From NCBI GenBank assembly GCA_000720995.1, contig JOEL01000020.1:1-64000 (forward strand): a stretch of DNA of 64,000 bases, written 5' to 3'. Below are positions 8,826-17,489 of the stretch, piece by piece (position 1 is the stretch's first letter; the number at the start of each line of letters is the position of its first letter). Below the pieces are notes generated by a model. That model was not told the DNA's origin and ran no database searches. It saw only the letters and a program-made list of their open reading frames with translations. The position numbers and the translations under genes are program-made. The DNA comes from Streptomyces celluloflavus. Its GTDB lineage: Bacteria; Actinomycetota; Actinomycetes; Streptomycetales; Streptomycetaceae.

Positions 8826-9605
8826 ATGCGCATCGCGACCTGGAACGTCAACTCGATCACCGCCCGTCTCCCGAGGCTGCTGGCCTGGCTGGAGAGCACC
8901 GGCACGGACGTGCTGTGCATCCAGGAGACCAAGTGCGCGGCGGACCAGTTCCCCGTCGGTCAGCTGCGCGAGCTGGGCTACGAAGCCGCGGTCAACGCCA
9001 CCGGCCGGTGGAACGGCGTCGCCGTGCTCTCCAAGGTCGGCCTGGCGGACGTCGTCACGGGCCTGCCCGGCGGCCCGGAGTACGACGGCGTCCAGGAGCC
9101 GCGCGCCGTCTCCGCGACCTGCGGCCCGGCCCGCGTCTGGTCGGTGTATGTCCCCAATGGCCGCGAGGTGGGCCATGAGCACTTCTCCTACAAGCTGCGC
9201 TGGTTCGAGGCGCTGACGGCGGCGGTCGCCGAGGACGCCGCGGCCGGCCGCCCGTTCGCGGTCCTCGGCGACTTCAACGTGGCCCCGACGGACGAGGACG
9301 TCTGGGACCCGGCGGTGTTCGAGGGCCTGACCCATGTCACCCCCGCCGAGCGCGACGCCCTGGCCACCCTGCGCGGGACGGGCCTGACGGACGTCCTGCC
9401 GCGCCCCCTGAAGTACGACCGTCCGTACACGTACTGGGACTACCGCCAGCTCGGCTTCCCCAAGAACCGCGGGATGCGCATCGACCTCGTCTACGGCAAC
9501 GCCCCGTTCGCCGAGGCCGTCTCGGACGCCTATGTCGACCGAGAGGAGCGCAAGGGCAAGGGCGCCTCGGACCATGCGCCGGTCGTGGTGGATCTGGACG
9601 TCTGA
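8826..9605 (+). CDS. xth: Exodeoxyribonuclease III
   Basis: The 259-residue AP endonuclease/3'-exonuclease belongs to the EEP superfamily. Visible catalytic motifs in order are TWNVNS (Asn), IQETKCA (metal-binding Glu), SVYVPNG (Tyr), GDFNVAPTDEDVWD (Asp/Asn), YTYWDYR, GMRIDLVYG (Asp) and the C-terminal SDHAPVV (Asp-His). Length is typical. It acts on abasic sites in base-excision repair in the cytoplasm. It is followed by a strong GC hairpin (9614-9640). Confidence 0.96.
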   Translation: MRIATWNVNSITARLPRLLAWLESTGTDVLCIQETKCAADQFPVGQLRELGYEAAVNATGRWNGVAVLSKVGLADVVTGLPGGPEYDGVQEPRAVSATCGPARVWSVYVPNGREVGHEHFSYKLRWFEALTAAVAEDAAAGRPFAVLGDFNVAPTDEDVWDPAVFEGLTHVTPAERDALATLRGTGLTDVLPRPLKYDRPYTYWDYRQLGFPKNRGMRIDLVYGNAPFAEAVSDAYVDREERKGKGASDHAPVVVDLDV

Positions 9606-9613
9606 CGCCCGCC

Positions 9614-9640
9614 CCGGCCCCGGCACCCTCCCGGGGCCGG
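9614..9640 (+). terminator. GC-rich hairpin after xth
   Basis: A perfect 10-bp inverted repeat, CCGGCCCCGG / CCGGGGCCGG, with a 7-nt loop starts 8 nt after the xth stop codon. There is no T-run. It is a typical high-GC actinobacterial terminator. Confidence 0.7.
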
Positions 9641-9785
9641 TGATCCGGTGTCCCGGCGCGCCGTCGCCGTACGCGTGCGCCGGCCCGTCGTGCCGCCGGG
9701 CGGATCGGCCAAGAGCGCGGGAGCACAAGGCGGTTGCCGCGCGCCCTGTGGCCGCCGCCCCGGGCCGGATGCGACCCTGCACACC

Positions 9786-10226
9786 ATGAACATGTCTTTC
9801 CTGGACAAGTGGCGCCGGCATCCGGACGCGGACCGCCGGCTATCCCTCGCGGAATCGGTCCGCGCCGACCCCGGCAGCGTCGTCGAGCTGCTCTCCGAAT
9901 GCGAACTGCTGCGGGCGCAGGCCGCCGACTCGGGCGTGGAACTCGACGACTCCGTACGGTCGTTGGAGGAGCTGGACCAATTGCAGCCGGTGTGGCGGGA
10001 CGACCCCGAAGTGCTGCCCTGGCTCGGCAACGACGCGGGTCTCTATCTGGGCACCGTCCTCGTGCGTACGGTGCGCGGCGCCGTGTGGCAGGTGCGGCAG
10101 GACGGCCGGCCGGTGGTCCGGCTGGCGTCCGGCCGGGAGATCGATGTCGTCGCGGCGGGCCAGGACTGGGCCGATGTCGGGGCGCCCGAGCTGTCCCAGG
10201 AGTACGCCGAGGTCGCCGAGAGCTGA
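9786..10226 (+). CDS. DUF6278 family protein
   Basis: The 146-residue acidic, probably cytoplasmic protein begins MNMSFLDKWRRHPDADRR and contains LLSECELLRAQA and WLGNDAGLYLGTVLVR. I recognise it as the Streptomyces family DUF6278; no function is known. It has no signal peptide, membrane segment or catalytic motif. ATG 9786 is taken because the longer in-frame extension has low-complexity codon use and no family likeness. It stands alone between xth and the glutamate transporter. Confidence 0.75.
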   Translation: MNMSFLDKWRRHPDADRRLSLAESVRADPGSVVELLSECELLRAQAADSGVELDDSVRSLEELDQLQPVWRDDPEVLPWLGNDAGLYLGTVLVRTVRGAVWQVRQDGRPVVRLASGREIDVVAAGQDWADVGAPELSQEYAEVAES

Positions 10227-10454
10227 CGCCCGCGGAGCGTACGCCCGAGGCATCCGGCGCGGCCCCCCGGCGCCCGGTTGCCGCCGTCCCGGCGCCGCGC
10301 GCCGAACGCCCCTGAAGCGGCCTTCCGCGACCCGGCGTATGCCTGGTCCATCCGCCCGCTTCTGCTCCTCTGTGCGTGTCAACGATCAGGCGTCCCTTTT
10401 GTCCCGGTAAGTTGCGGCTCTCCGCGGTACGGATGAGAGGGAGCAGGTCTGCAT

Positions 10455-11198
10455 ATGGCCGGTGAGGCGCTGATCGAACTGCGCGGGGTCAACAAGTACT
10501 ACGGAAAGCTGCACGTCCTCCAGGACATCGACCTCACCGTCGGCCGCGGGGAGGTGGTCGTGATCATCGGGCCCTCCGGGTCCGGCAAGTCCACCCTGTG
10601 CCGGACCATCAACCGCCTCGAAACGATCGAGTCGGGCACCATCACGCTGGACGGCACACCACTGCCCGACGAGGGCCGCGCGCTCGCCGAGCTGCGCGCC
10701 GAGGTCGGCATGGTCTTCCAGTCCTTCAACCTCTTCGCGCACAAGACCGTGCTGGCCAATGTGATGCTGGCGCCCGTCAAGGTCCGCAAGGTCAAGAAGG
10801 AAGATGCCGCCCGGCGGGCCCGGGAGCTCCTCGACCGGGTCGGGCTCGCCTCGCAGGCCGAGAAGTACCCCGCGCAGCTCTCCGGCGGCCAGCAGCAGCG
10901 GGTGGCCATCGCCCGCGCGCTCGCCATGGACCCGCTGGCGCTGCTCTTCGACGAGCCGACCTCCGCGCTCGACCCGGAGATGATCAACGAGGTGCTGGAG
11001 GTCATGCAGCAACTCGCCCGGGACGGTATGACCATGGTGGTCGTCACTCACGAGATGGGCTTCGCCCGCTCCGCCGCCAACCGCGTGGTGTTCATGGCCG
11101 ACGGCCGCATCATCGAGGACCGCGCCCCCGAGGACTTCTTCACCGCACCGCGCAGCGACCGGGCGAAGGACTTCCTCTCCAAGATCCTCAAGCACTGA
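10455..11198 (+). CDS. gluA: Polar amino acid ABC transporter ATPase (GluA-like)
   Basis: The 247-residue ATPase belongs to the polar amino acid (PAAT) uptake family. Walker [10 protein letters not shown] lies near residue 40, Q-loop VFQSFNLF near 90, signature [15 protein letters not shown] near 140, Walker [14 protein letters not shown] near 165 and switch His in VVTHEM near 200. ATG 10455 follows GGGAGCAGG. It is the first gene of gluABCD, 13 nt before gluB. It would energise glutamate or related amino acid import. Substrate is inferred from gene order and similarity to the Corynebacterium/Streptomyces system. Confidence 0.93.
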   Translation: MAGEALIELRGVNKYYGKLHVLQDIDLTVGRGEVVVIIGPSGSGKSTLCRTINRLETIESGTITLDGTPLPDEGRALAELRAEVGMVFQSFNLFAHKTVLANVMLAPVKVRKVKKEDAARRARELLDRVGLASQAEKYPAQLSGGQQQRVAIARALAMDPLALLFDEPTSALDPEMINEVLEVMQQLARDGMTMVVVTHEMGFARSAANRVVFMADGRIIEDRAPEDFFTAPRSDRAKDFLSKILKH

Positions 11199-11211
11199 AC
11201 GGCCCGCCGCG

Positions 11212-12144
11212 ATGCCGCACTCCCGTACTCCGCGCCTGCGCCGCGCCCTGCTGGCCGCCGCGCTCACCCTCCTCGCACTGGCCACCGCCGCCGGCTGCGG
11301 CCGCAACGGCAGCCCACCGGTCAAGAGCCCCAAGGCCGGCGAACTGCCCCACTACCCGGTCGCCGAGAACTTCCGGCTGCCGGACTCGCCCACCTGGCGA
11401 CGGGCCGAAGCGCGCGGCCATCTCGTCGTCGGCGCCAAGGAGGACCAGCCCTACCTCGGCGAGCGGGACCCGGCCACCGGCACGTACAGCGGTTTCGACA
11501 TCGAGATCGCCAAGATGATGTCGGCCGCCCTCGGCTTCGACCCCGCGACGACCCGGTTCAAGACGATCGCCTCCGCCAACCGCGAGACGGCCCTGCAGAA
11601 CGGCCAGATCGACTTCTACGTCGGCACCTACACCATCAACGCCCTGCGCAAGAAGCAGGTCGGCTTCGCCGGGCCGTACTACCTGGCCGGCCAGGGGCTG
11701 CTGGTGCGCACCGACGAGAAGGACATCCACGGACCGCAGGACCTGGCCGGCAAACGCGTCTGCTCGGCCGCCGGTTCCACGCCCGCCCAGCGCATCGCGG
11801 CCGACTACCCCCAGGCGATTCTGGTCACCTACGACACCTACTCGGTGTGTGTGGACAACCTGCTCACCTACCAGGTGGACGCGGTCACCACCGACGACGC
11901 GATCCTGCTGGGCTACGCCGCCAAGGCGCCCGACGAGCTGAAGGTCGTCGGCAAACCGTTCTCCGAGGAGCCGTACGGCATCGGCGTCCCCCGCGACGAC
12001 ACCGCACTGCGGGCCGCGCTCAACGACGCCCTCGTCGCCGCCGAGCGCGACGGCTACTGGAAGCGGGCGTACGAGGCGACGCTCGGCCTGTCCGGAGTAC
12101 CCGCACCGCAGCCGCCCCCGGTCGACCGCTACCCGGCGGGCTGA
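11212..12144 (+). CDS. gluB: Amino acid ABC transporter substrate-binding lipoprotein (GluB-like)
   Basis: The 310-residue lipoprotein has a basic N-terminus, a hydrophobic stretch and the lipobox ATAAGC (Cys29). The mature part is a type 3 periplasmic binding domain with family segments GFDIEIAKMMSAALGF and DLAGKRVCSAAGSTP, plus a KRA...YEATLG ending. It captures the amino acid outside the membrane and delivers it to the GluC/GluD permeases. It lies 13 nt after gluA, with gluC 17 nt downstream. Confidence 0.92.
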   Translation: MPHSRTPRLRRALLAAALTLLALATAAGCGRNGSPPVKSPKAGELPHYPVAENFRLPDSPTWRRAEARGHLVVGAKEDQPYLGERDPATGTYSGFDIEIAKMMSAALGFDPATTRFKTIASANRETALQNGQIDFYVGTYTINALRKKQVGFAGPYYLAGQGLLVRTDEKDIHGPQDLAGKRVCSAAGSTPAQRIAADYPQAILVTYDTYSVCVDNLLTYQVDAVTTDDAILLGYAAKAPDELKVVGKPFSEEPYGIGVPRDDTALRAALNDALVAAERDGYWKRAYEATLGLSGVPAPQPPPVDRYPAG

Positions 12145-12161
12145 GCAGCAAGGACCCCACG

Positions 12162-12806
12162 ATGAACGTTCTCCTCGACAATCTCTCCCTCTACGGGGAG
12201 GGCCTGCTGGGCACCGTCGAACTCACCGTCTACGCCTCGCTGCTCGCCCTCTTCCTCGGCTTCCTGACGGCCGCCTGCCGCGTCGCGCCGGTCCGCTCGC
12301 TGCGGGCCTTCGGCACGGTGTGGGTGACGGTGCTGCGCAACACCCCGCTGACGCTGCTGTTCTTCGCGGTGCTGCTGGGGCTGCCGCGCTTCGGGCTGGT
12401 GCTGCCCTTCCAGATGTTTGCTGTCCTCGCCCTCGGCTGCTACACCTCCGCCTTCATCTGCGAGGCGGTGCGCTCCGGCATCAACACCGTGCCGGTCGGG
12501 CAGGGCGAGGCGGCCCGCAGCCTGGGCATGACCTTCCCGCAGACGCTCGGCGACGTGGTCCTGCCGCAGGCGTTCCGGACGGTCATCCCGCCCATCGGCT
12601 CCACCCTGATCGCGCTCGCCAAGAACTCCGCGATCGCCGGCTCCTTCAGTGTCGTCGAACTGCTCGGCACGTACCGGACACTCAGCGAGCTGGGCTACAG
12701 CATCATCTGGACCTTCATCTGGATCGCCGTCGGCTATCTGATCGTGACCCTGTCCATCAGCGCGCTGTTCCACGTGCTGGAGAAGCGCTGGGGAGTCGCC
12801 CGATGA
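12162..12806 (+). CDS. gluC: Amino acid ABC transporter permease (GluC-like)
   Basis: The 214-residue membrane permease has about five hydrophobic helices. Its EAA cytoplasmic loop reads GEAARSLGMTFPQTLGDVVLPQAFR. The N-terminal GTVELTVYASLLALFLG is typical of the HisM/GlnP family. ATG 12162 follows AGCAAGGA. Its stop overlaps the gluD start by ATGA (12803-12806), so translation is probably coupled. It should pair with GluD as the channel. Confidence 0.92.
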   Translation: MNVLLDNLSLYGEGLLGTVELTVYASLLALFLGFLTAACRVAPVRSLRAFGTVWVTVLRNTPLTLLFFAVLLGLPRFGLVLPFQMFAVLALGCYTSAFICEAVRSGINTVPVGQGEAARSLGMTFPQTLGDVVLPQAFRTVIPPIGSTLIALAKNSAIAGSFSVVELLGTYRTLSELGYSIIWTFIWIAVGYLIVTLSISALFHVLEKRWGVAR

Positions 12807-13654
12807 CCACCGCCCTCTACGACGTACCGGGGCCGAAGAGCAAGCGGCGGCATCTGCTCTACGGTGCCGGGTCGACCGTGGTGCTCCTCGGACTGCTCGG
12901 CTGGCTCGTCTACCTCCTCTTCCACACCGGCCAGTTCACCGCCCAGAAGTGGACTCCCTTCCTCTACAAGGGAATTCAGGAGCTGCTGCTGCGGGGCCTG
13001 GGCAACACGCTCCGGGCGTTCGGTTACGCGGCGGTGTTCTCCCTGGCGCTCGGCGCGGTGCTCGCGACCGGCCGGCTCTCCGTGCACCGGCCGGTCCGCT
13101 GGGTGAGCACGGCGCTGGTCGAGTTCTTCCGCGCGATGCCCGTACTGGTCATGATCTTCTTCATCTATGTGGCACTGAAAGCGGAACCGCTGACCGCGCT
13201 GGTCGCCGGGCTGACCCTCTACAACGGTTCGGTGCTCGCCGAGGTCTTCCGTACCGGTATCCACGCGGTCGAGCGCGGCCAGGGGGAGGCGGCCTACGCG
13301 CTGGGCATGCACAAGACCCAGGTCATGACGCACGTCCTGGTGCCGCAGGCGGTCCGCGCGATGCTGCCGACGATCATCAGCCAGCTGGTGGTCGCCCTCA
13401 AGGACACCTCGCTCGGCTACCTGATCACCTACGAGGAGTTCCTGCACGCCGGCAAGCTCATCGCCGCCAACCTCGACTACGGACTGCCGTTCATCCCCGT
13501 CGTCATGATCATCTCGCCGATCTACATCGGGATGTGCATGCTGCTGTCCTGGTGCGCCCACTGGGTCGCCCGGCGCCAGCGGCGCAACCCCAAGGTCGAG
13601 GCGGTGGAGGTGGGTGCCGCGGAGCCGGGCACCCTGCTCCCGGGCGGCCCGTAG
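12803..13654 (+). CDS. gluD: Amino acid ABC transporter permease (GluD-like)
   Basis: The 283-residue second permease has an N-terminal cytoplasmic stretch (KSKRRHLLYG) and a first helix (VVLLGLLGWLVYLLF). Typical segments follow: GLGNTLRAFGYAAVFSLALG, FFRAMPVLVMIFFIYVAL and the EAA loop GEAAYALGMHKTQVMTHVLVPQAVR. It overlaps gluC by 4 nt. The tail after residue 260 is a soluble acidic extension. It ends the operon; a convergent gene lies 66 nt downstream. Confidence 0.92.
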   Translation: MTTALYDVPGPKSKRRHLLYGAGSTVVLLGLLGWLVYLLFHTGQFTAQKWTPFLYKGIQELLLRGLGNTLRAFGYAAVFSLALGAVLATGRLSVHRPVRWVSTALVEFFRAMPVLVMIFFIYVALKAEPLTALVAGLTLYNGSVLAEVFRTGIHAVERGQGEAAYALGMHKTQVMTHVLVPQAVRAMLPTIISQLVVALKDTSLGYLITYEEFLHAGKLIAANLDYGLPFIPVVMIISPIYIGMCMLLSWCAHWVARRQRRNPKVEAVEVGAAEPGTLLPGGP

Positions 13655-13720
13655 GGGCGGTGATCAGCCCGCCCAGGCCGGCCGGTTGACGTGGCCGGAG
13701 GTCGCGCCGCGGCGGGCGGC

Positions 13721-14182
13721 TCAGCGGAAGGTGCGGGCCATCCAGGGGCTGAGGCCGCGGAAGATCAGTTCCTTGTAGGTCTCGTCGCCGGGCAGCGGCA
13801 CGACCAGCCACTGGCCCGGCGGGAAGGTCCGCCCCTTCACATGGGCGAGCCCGCCGTACACCGAGCGCAGGAACGCGGGCACCGAGTCCCGGGGGACGTC
13901 CGGGAACGTCACCGAGTCGACGGTGATCCGTGCATCGTCCTCCGGGAAGATCTGCACGCTGACCGCGGGCGACCCGCCCAGCTCGACGAACGCCTCGTGG
14001 GGCAGCGAGCCGTCCGCGTCCAGCACCGTGAACGCCCCGGACGAGGTACGGCGGGACGTCTGGTCCGCGCCGATGTCGTCCGTGACGGTCAGCTCCAGGT
14101 GGTACTCGCCGGCGATCTCGCGGATCGCGGTGACGGCGGCCTCGGTGGTCGGCAGATGCGGGTGTCCCATGAGAAGGATCAT
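13721..14182 (-). CDS. Conserved hypothetical protein translationally coupled to CocE-like gene
   Basis: The 153-residue soluble protein begins MILLMGHPHLPTTEAAVTAI and ends SPWMARTFR. I do not recognise a named family. It has a mixed alpha/beta look (VSVQIFPEDDARITVDSVTFPDVP), no signal peptide and no catalytic motif. Its ATG overlaps the stop codon of the upstream peptidase gene (ATGA at 14179-14182), so the two are translated from one mRNA. An internal ATG at codon 5 is an alternative start. Confidence 0.7.
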   Translation of the reverse strand: MILLMGHPHLPTTEAAVTAIREIAGEYHLELTVTDDIGADQTSRRTSSGAFTVLDADGSLPHEAFVELGGSPAVSVQIFPEDDARITVDSVTFPDVPRDSVPAFLRSVYGGLAHVKGRTFPPGQWLVVPLPGDETYKELIFRGLSPWMARTFR

Positions 14183-15804
14183 GCCTTATGGGACGGTTGC
14201 CCTCCCTCGCGGACCGGCACCGAGACATACGACGGGTCATCGGCGGGCGAGGAGAACGTCAGCCGCGCGCCGCTCGGATTGTGCTCGATGTACAGCGGAT
14301 CGACGGTGTCCACGACCACCGCGAGCCGGTGCCCGGCCGGTACGTCGTACGCCGTGGAGAACAGCTCCAGGTCCACGCCGAACGGCCGGCCGGGGGTCTT
14401 GCCGTGGAAGGTGAACGGCGCGTGCGAGACCAGTTTGCCGAGACCGAGCGGGCCCACGTCGTAGAGGTAGGCGATGGCGGTCCCGCTCTCGGCGGTGCCG
14501 GTCACCGTCGTGTGCAGCCGGGTGGTCCCGCGGACCCGCTGCTCGCTCGCGTAGCGCCCGGACTCCCAGACGGCGGCCACGGAGCGCGGCAGCAGCGGGA
14601 TCGAGGCCATCGGCGGCAGCCGGAAGAACTGGTCCAGCATGCTGGAGAGGAAGACCAGCCCGCCGTTGGCGCCGGAGTCGATGTTGGTGCGGATCCGCTG
14701 GGTGCCGGTCAGCTCGATCTTCCGGTGCCCGGACGGTACGTCCCGCCAGCTCTGGTACCCCTCGTACGCGCCGGTGGAGCGGGACTTGAGCAGCACCGGA
14801 GCCGCCCGGTCGATCCCGTTGTCCGTGCCCTTGAGGTAGTGGTCGAACCACTGCCTGGTGTGGCTCCAGGTGTCGTTGGGCAGCCCCAGCAGTCCGAGCC
14901 CCTCGGCGGTCGCATGGTCACCGGGGCGGAACTCCAGCCGCTTGGGGCCGGTCAGCTTCTCGTAGAAGTCGGCGTACTGGTTGGGCGGAAACAGGGAGTC
15001 GCCCCAGGCGTTGCCGAGCATGATCGCGGCGCCATTGGCGTTGATCTTGTCGATGTAGGTGGCGGGGGAGCGCTTCTTCCCCCAGGCGATCATGTCCTGC
15101 TCCTTGGCGAGGTTCGAGCCGAGGAAGTCCTTGAGGATGCCCCGGAGTTCCGGACCGGGGCGGCCGGTGAGCTCGCCCAGGCCGCCCAGCAGTTGGGCGG
15201 CCTGCCGGTGCTGGGTGCGGCCGCTGTAGATGGAGCCGATGAGATCGCCCCAGCCGCTGAGCGCCGCGACCGCCTTGATCCGCTTGTCGAACGCGGACGT
15301 CAGCAGGCTGATCCCGGCCCCGTAGGAGACCCCGCCCATGCCGATCTTCTGCGGATCGGCCGGCGTATGGGCCAGTGCCCAGTCGATGACCTTCGACGCA
15401 TCGGCGATGTCCTGCGGACCGGCCGTCTCGATCTGCCCGCCGGACTGCCAGAAGCCGCGTGAGTTGTAGCCGACGACCACATAGCCCGCGTCCGCCAGCT
15501 TCTGGGCCTGCGCCAGGTATTCGACCTGCGGCATCGCCCAGCTGGTGGGCAGCACGATGACCGGGTACCGCCGGGTCCCGTCGGCACCGGCGGGCGTGCT
15601 GACGTTCGCCTTGAGGACGACACCGCCGTCGCCGGTGATGTCGACGAACTTCACGGATCCGGGGGTGCGGGTGGCCGTGGCGGCGGAGACGGGGGCGGCG
15701 GGCGATACCGCGGCGGCGGGCGGACCGGTGAGTACCGTGGCGGCGAGCACCGCCGCGGAGACGGTGCCGACGGCGGCGCGCAGCGTCGTGCGGGAGGGCG
15801 TCAT
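14179..15804 (-). CDS. Secreted CocE/X-Pro dipeptidyl-peptidase-like hydrolase (S15)
   Basis: The 541-residue secreted alpha/beta hydrolase has a signal peptide at about 1-32 (hydrophobic AAVGTVSAAVLAATVLTG, then a PPAAA cleavage region). The S15/CocE catalytic core follows, with nucleophile GGVSYGAG, acid GNAWGDSLFPP and base GDHAT. The C-terminal beta-sandwich (GTTRLHTTVTGTAESG onward) is the usual galactose-binding-like domain. ATG 15804 is chosen for its CTGGAG ribosome site and the signal peptide; the ORF is open 20 codons further. It should act outside the cell on acyl-peptide or ester bonds; the real substrate is unknown. It is coupled to the small gene downstream. Confidence 0.87.
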   Translation of the reverse strand: MTPSRTTLRAAVGTVSAAVLAATVLTGPPAAAVSPAAPVSAATATRTPGSVKFVDITGDGGVVLKANVSTPAGADGTRRYPVIVLPTSWAMPQVEYLAQAQKLADAGYVVVGYNSRGFWQSGGQIETAGPQDIADASKVIDWALAHTPADPQKIGMGGVSYGAGISLLTSAFDKRIKAVAALSGWGDLIGSIYSGRTQHRQAAQLLGGLGELTGRPGPELRGILKDFLGSNLAKEQDMIAWGKKRSPATYIDKINANGAAIMLGNAWGDSLFPPNQYADFYEKLTGPKRLEFRPGDHATAEGLGLLGLPNDTWSHTRQWFDHYLKGTDNGIDRAAPVLLKSRSTGAYEGYQSWRDVPSGHRKIELTGTQRIRTNIDSGANGGLVFLSSMLDQFFRLPPMASIPLLPRSVAAVWESGRYASEQRVRGTTRLHTTVTGTAESGTAIAYLYDVGPLGLGKLVSHAPFTFHGKTPGRPFGVDLELFSTAYDVPAGHRLAVVVDTVDPLYIEHNPSGARLTFSSPADDPSYVSVPVREGGQPSHKA

Positions 15805-15894
15805 CTTCTGCTCCAGATCTCGATGCGGACCTGGTCGGGCGCTGTCCGAGGACAGGAGGGGCACCCGGCGGTCCGATGTGACTGGAGAGTAAAG

Positions 15895-15945
15895 TTCGCG
15901 CTTTACCCGTGGTAACCCGTCGGTAGGTTACGGATGGGTAACATC
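15895..15945. promoter_or_regulatory. Repeated GTAAC half-sites upstream of the CocE-like gene
   Basis: The 338-nt gap between the peptidase start and the hmp stop holds no gene. Near 15900-15942 it carries GTAACC (15912-15917), GGTTAC (15926-15931) and GGTAAC (15937-15942), plus a TTTACCC nearby. The first two form an inverted repeat with an 8-nt spacer. This could be an operator for the minus-strand peptidase gene starting at 15804. The sites are seen; the regulator is unknown. Confidence 0.35.
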
Positions 15946-16020
15946 GGGGGGCGTGGGCCGACCGCAGGGGGCCGCCCCGCGCCGTCGCCGAGCAGGCGAG
16001 GCCACCCCTGAACATGCGGA

Positions 16021-16056
16021 ACGGTCCGCACACCCCACCAGAGGTGTGCGGACCGT
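16021..16056 (-). terminator. Perfect 14-bp hairpin downstream of hmp
   Basis: Arms ACGGTCCGCACACC (16021-16034) and GGTGTGCGGACCGT (16043-16056) pair perfectly around an 8-nt loop. It lies 87 nt past the hmp stop. A smaller perfect hairpin (CCGGGGCC / GGCCCCGG, 16122-16140) lies directly after the stop. Together they should end hmp transcription. Confidence 0.7.
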
Positions 16057-16142
16057 CGTCCCCCGTGCCCCCGCCGCGCGGTGTCAGCGGCGGCCGGATC
16101 TCCGGGCGGGGCTACGTCCTTCCGGGGCCGTCGGCCCCGGGC

Positions 16143-17387
16143 TCACAGTCCCAGGTCCGGGCCGAAGATCTCGTAGTGGATGTCGGCCGCGCGTACTCCG
16201 GACTCCAGGAGCTGGGTGCGGGCCGCCCGCATGAACGGCACCGGACCGCAGAGGTAGGCGGTGGTGCCGGCCGGGATCTCCAGCCGCGACAGGTCCATCC
16301 GGCCGGTGTGCACGGTGACGGCGCCGTTCCGGTCGCCGGTGCCGCGGCCGGCGCCGTCCTCGCCGTCGGCGGGGGCGTTTTCGGCGGCGGCCTCGTACCA
16401 GACGTCCGTGGTTGCGCCGGTCAGTTTGCGTGTGAGCTGCCGGAGTTCGGTGCCGAAGGCGTGGGTGTGCGGTGCGCGGTCGGCGTGTGCCGCGATGACG
16501 CGGCGCGGGGAGCCGACGGCGGCCAGATGTGTGAGCATCCCGATCATCGGCGTGCAGCCGATCCCGGCGGAGGCGAGCAGCAGCGGTCCGGTGCCGTCGT
16601 CGAGCACCACATCGCCGAACGGCGCGCTCACCCGCAGCGTCTCCCCGCCGTGGAAGTGGTCGTGCAGATGCCCGGAGACCTCGCCCGCCGGATCGCCGGC
16701 CGGGTCCCCGGCCACCCGCTTGACGGAGAACTGCAATCCGCCGTCCGGCTGCCCGGACATGCTGTACTGGCGTATCTGCCGCGCCCCGTCGGGGAGTTCG
16801 ACCTGTACGGAGACGAATTGGCCGGGCCGGGACGCCGGAACGGGCGCGCCGTCGAGCGGCTGGAGGAAGAACGTCGCGACGTCATCGGTCTCCTGGACGC
16901 GGCCGGCCACCCGGTACGTGCGCCACACCGCGCCGTCCGGGGCGCCGGCCTCCGCGTAGAGGCCCTTCTCGATGGCGATGAGGGCGTGCGCCATCAGCCA
17001 GTACACCTCGTCCCAGGCCCGTACGACCTCGTCGGTCACCGCGTCGCCGAGCACCTCCGCGATGGCCGCGAAGAGGTGTTCGCGCACGATGGGGTACTGG
17101 TCCTCGCGCACCCCGAGCGAGGCGTGCTTGTGCGCGATCCGGGCGAGCATGGTGTCCGGACGGCTCTCCGGGTGCTCCACCAGATAGCCCGCGAAGGTGG
17201 CTATGGAGCCCGCGAGCGCCTGCCGCTGAGTGCCGTTGGCCTGGTTGGCGCGGTTGAAGAGATCGCGCAGCAGCTCCGGGTGGGCCGCGAACAGCTTCTC
17301 GTAGAAGAGCGGCGTGATCTCCCCGATGGCCGCCCCGACGGCGGGGAGGGTGGCACGTACGGTCTCGGCGGACTTCGGCGACAGCAT
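16143..17387 (-). CDS. hmp: Flavohaemoglobin (nitric oxide dioxygenase)
   Basis: The 414-residue enzyme detoxifies NO to nitrate using O2, NAD(P)H, FAD and haem. The globin domain (1-135, MLSPKSAETVRATLP onward) has the distal-side FYEKLF segment and the proximal His in LARIAHKHASLGV. The FAD-binding region has RQYSMSG (RxYS). The NAD-binding region has ASAGIGCTPMIGML and the C-terminal YLCGPVPFM. An upstream in-frame ATG at 17435 lies inside the operator, so ATG 17387, preceded by GGAG, is taken. The gene is next to nsrR and has an NsrR-like palindrome just upstream. Confidence 0.93.
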   Translation of the reverse strand: MLSPKSAETVRATLPAVGAAIGEITPLFYEKLFAAHPELLRDLFNRANQANGTQRQALAGSIATFAGYLVEHPESRPDTMLARIAHKHASLGVREDQYPIVREHLFAAIAEVLGDAVTDEVVRAWDEVYWLMAHALIAIEKGLYAEAGAPDGAVWRTYRVAGRVQETDDVATFFLQPLDGAPVPASRPGQFVSVQVELPDGARQIRQYSMSGQPDGGLQFSVKRVAGDPAGDPAGEVSGHLHDHFHGGETLRVSAPFGDVVLDDGTGPLLLASAGIGCTPMIGMLTHLAAVGSPRRVIAAHADRAPHTHAFGTELRQLTRKLTGATTDVWYEAAAENAPADGEDGAGRGTGDRNGAVTVHTGRMDLSRLEIPAGTTAYLCGPVPFMRAARTQLLESGVRAADIHYEIFGPDLGL

Positions 17388-17424
17388 CGGAAACTCCAGA
17401 CTCTCGGCACTCTCGGAAGGAGAT

Positions 17425-17451
17425 AAAACTCGCATCTGAGATGCGTATTTT
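17425..17451 (-). promoter_or_regulatory. NsrR-like operator upstream of hmp
   Basis: A 27-bp inverted repeat has arms AAAACTCGCATCT and AGATGCGTATTTT around a single G (11 of 13 positions match). It ends 38 nt upstream of the hmp start. NsrR in Streptomyces is known to bind 11-bp arms separated by 1 bp, A/T-rich at the outer ends, in hmpA promoters. Layout and position fit. Binding is inferred. Confidence 0.7.
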
Positions 17452-17489
17452 TGAATGTGGTGGTGGCGGGTGGGTGAGGGGTGCGGGGG

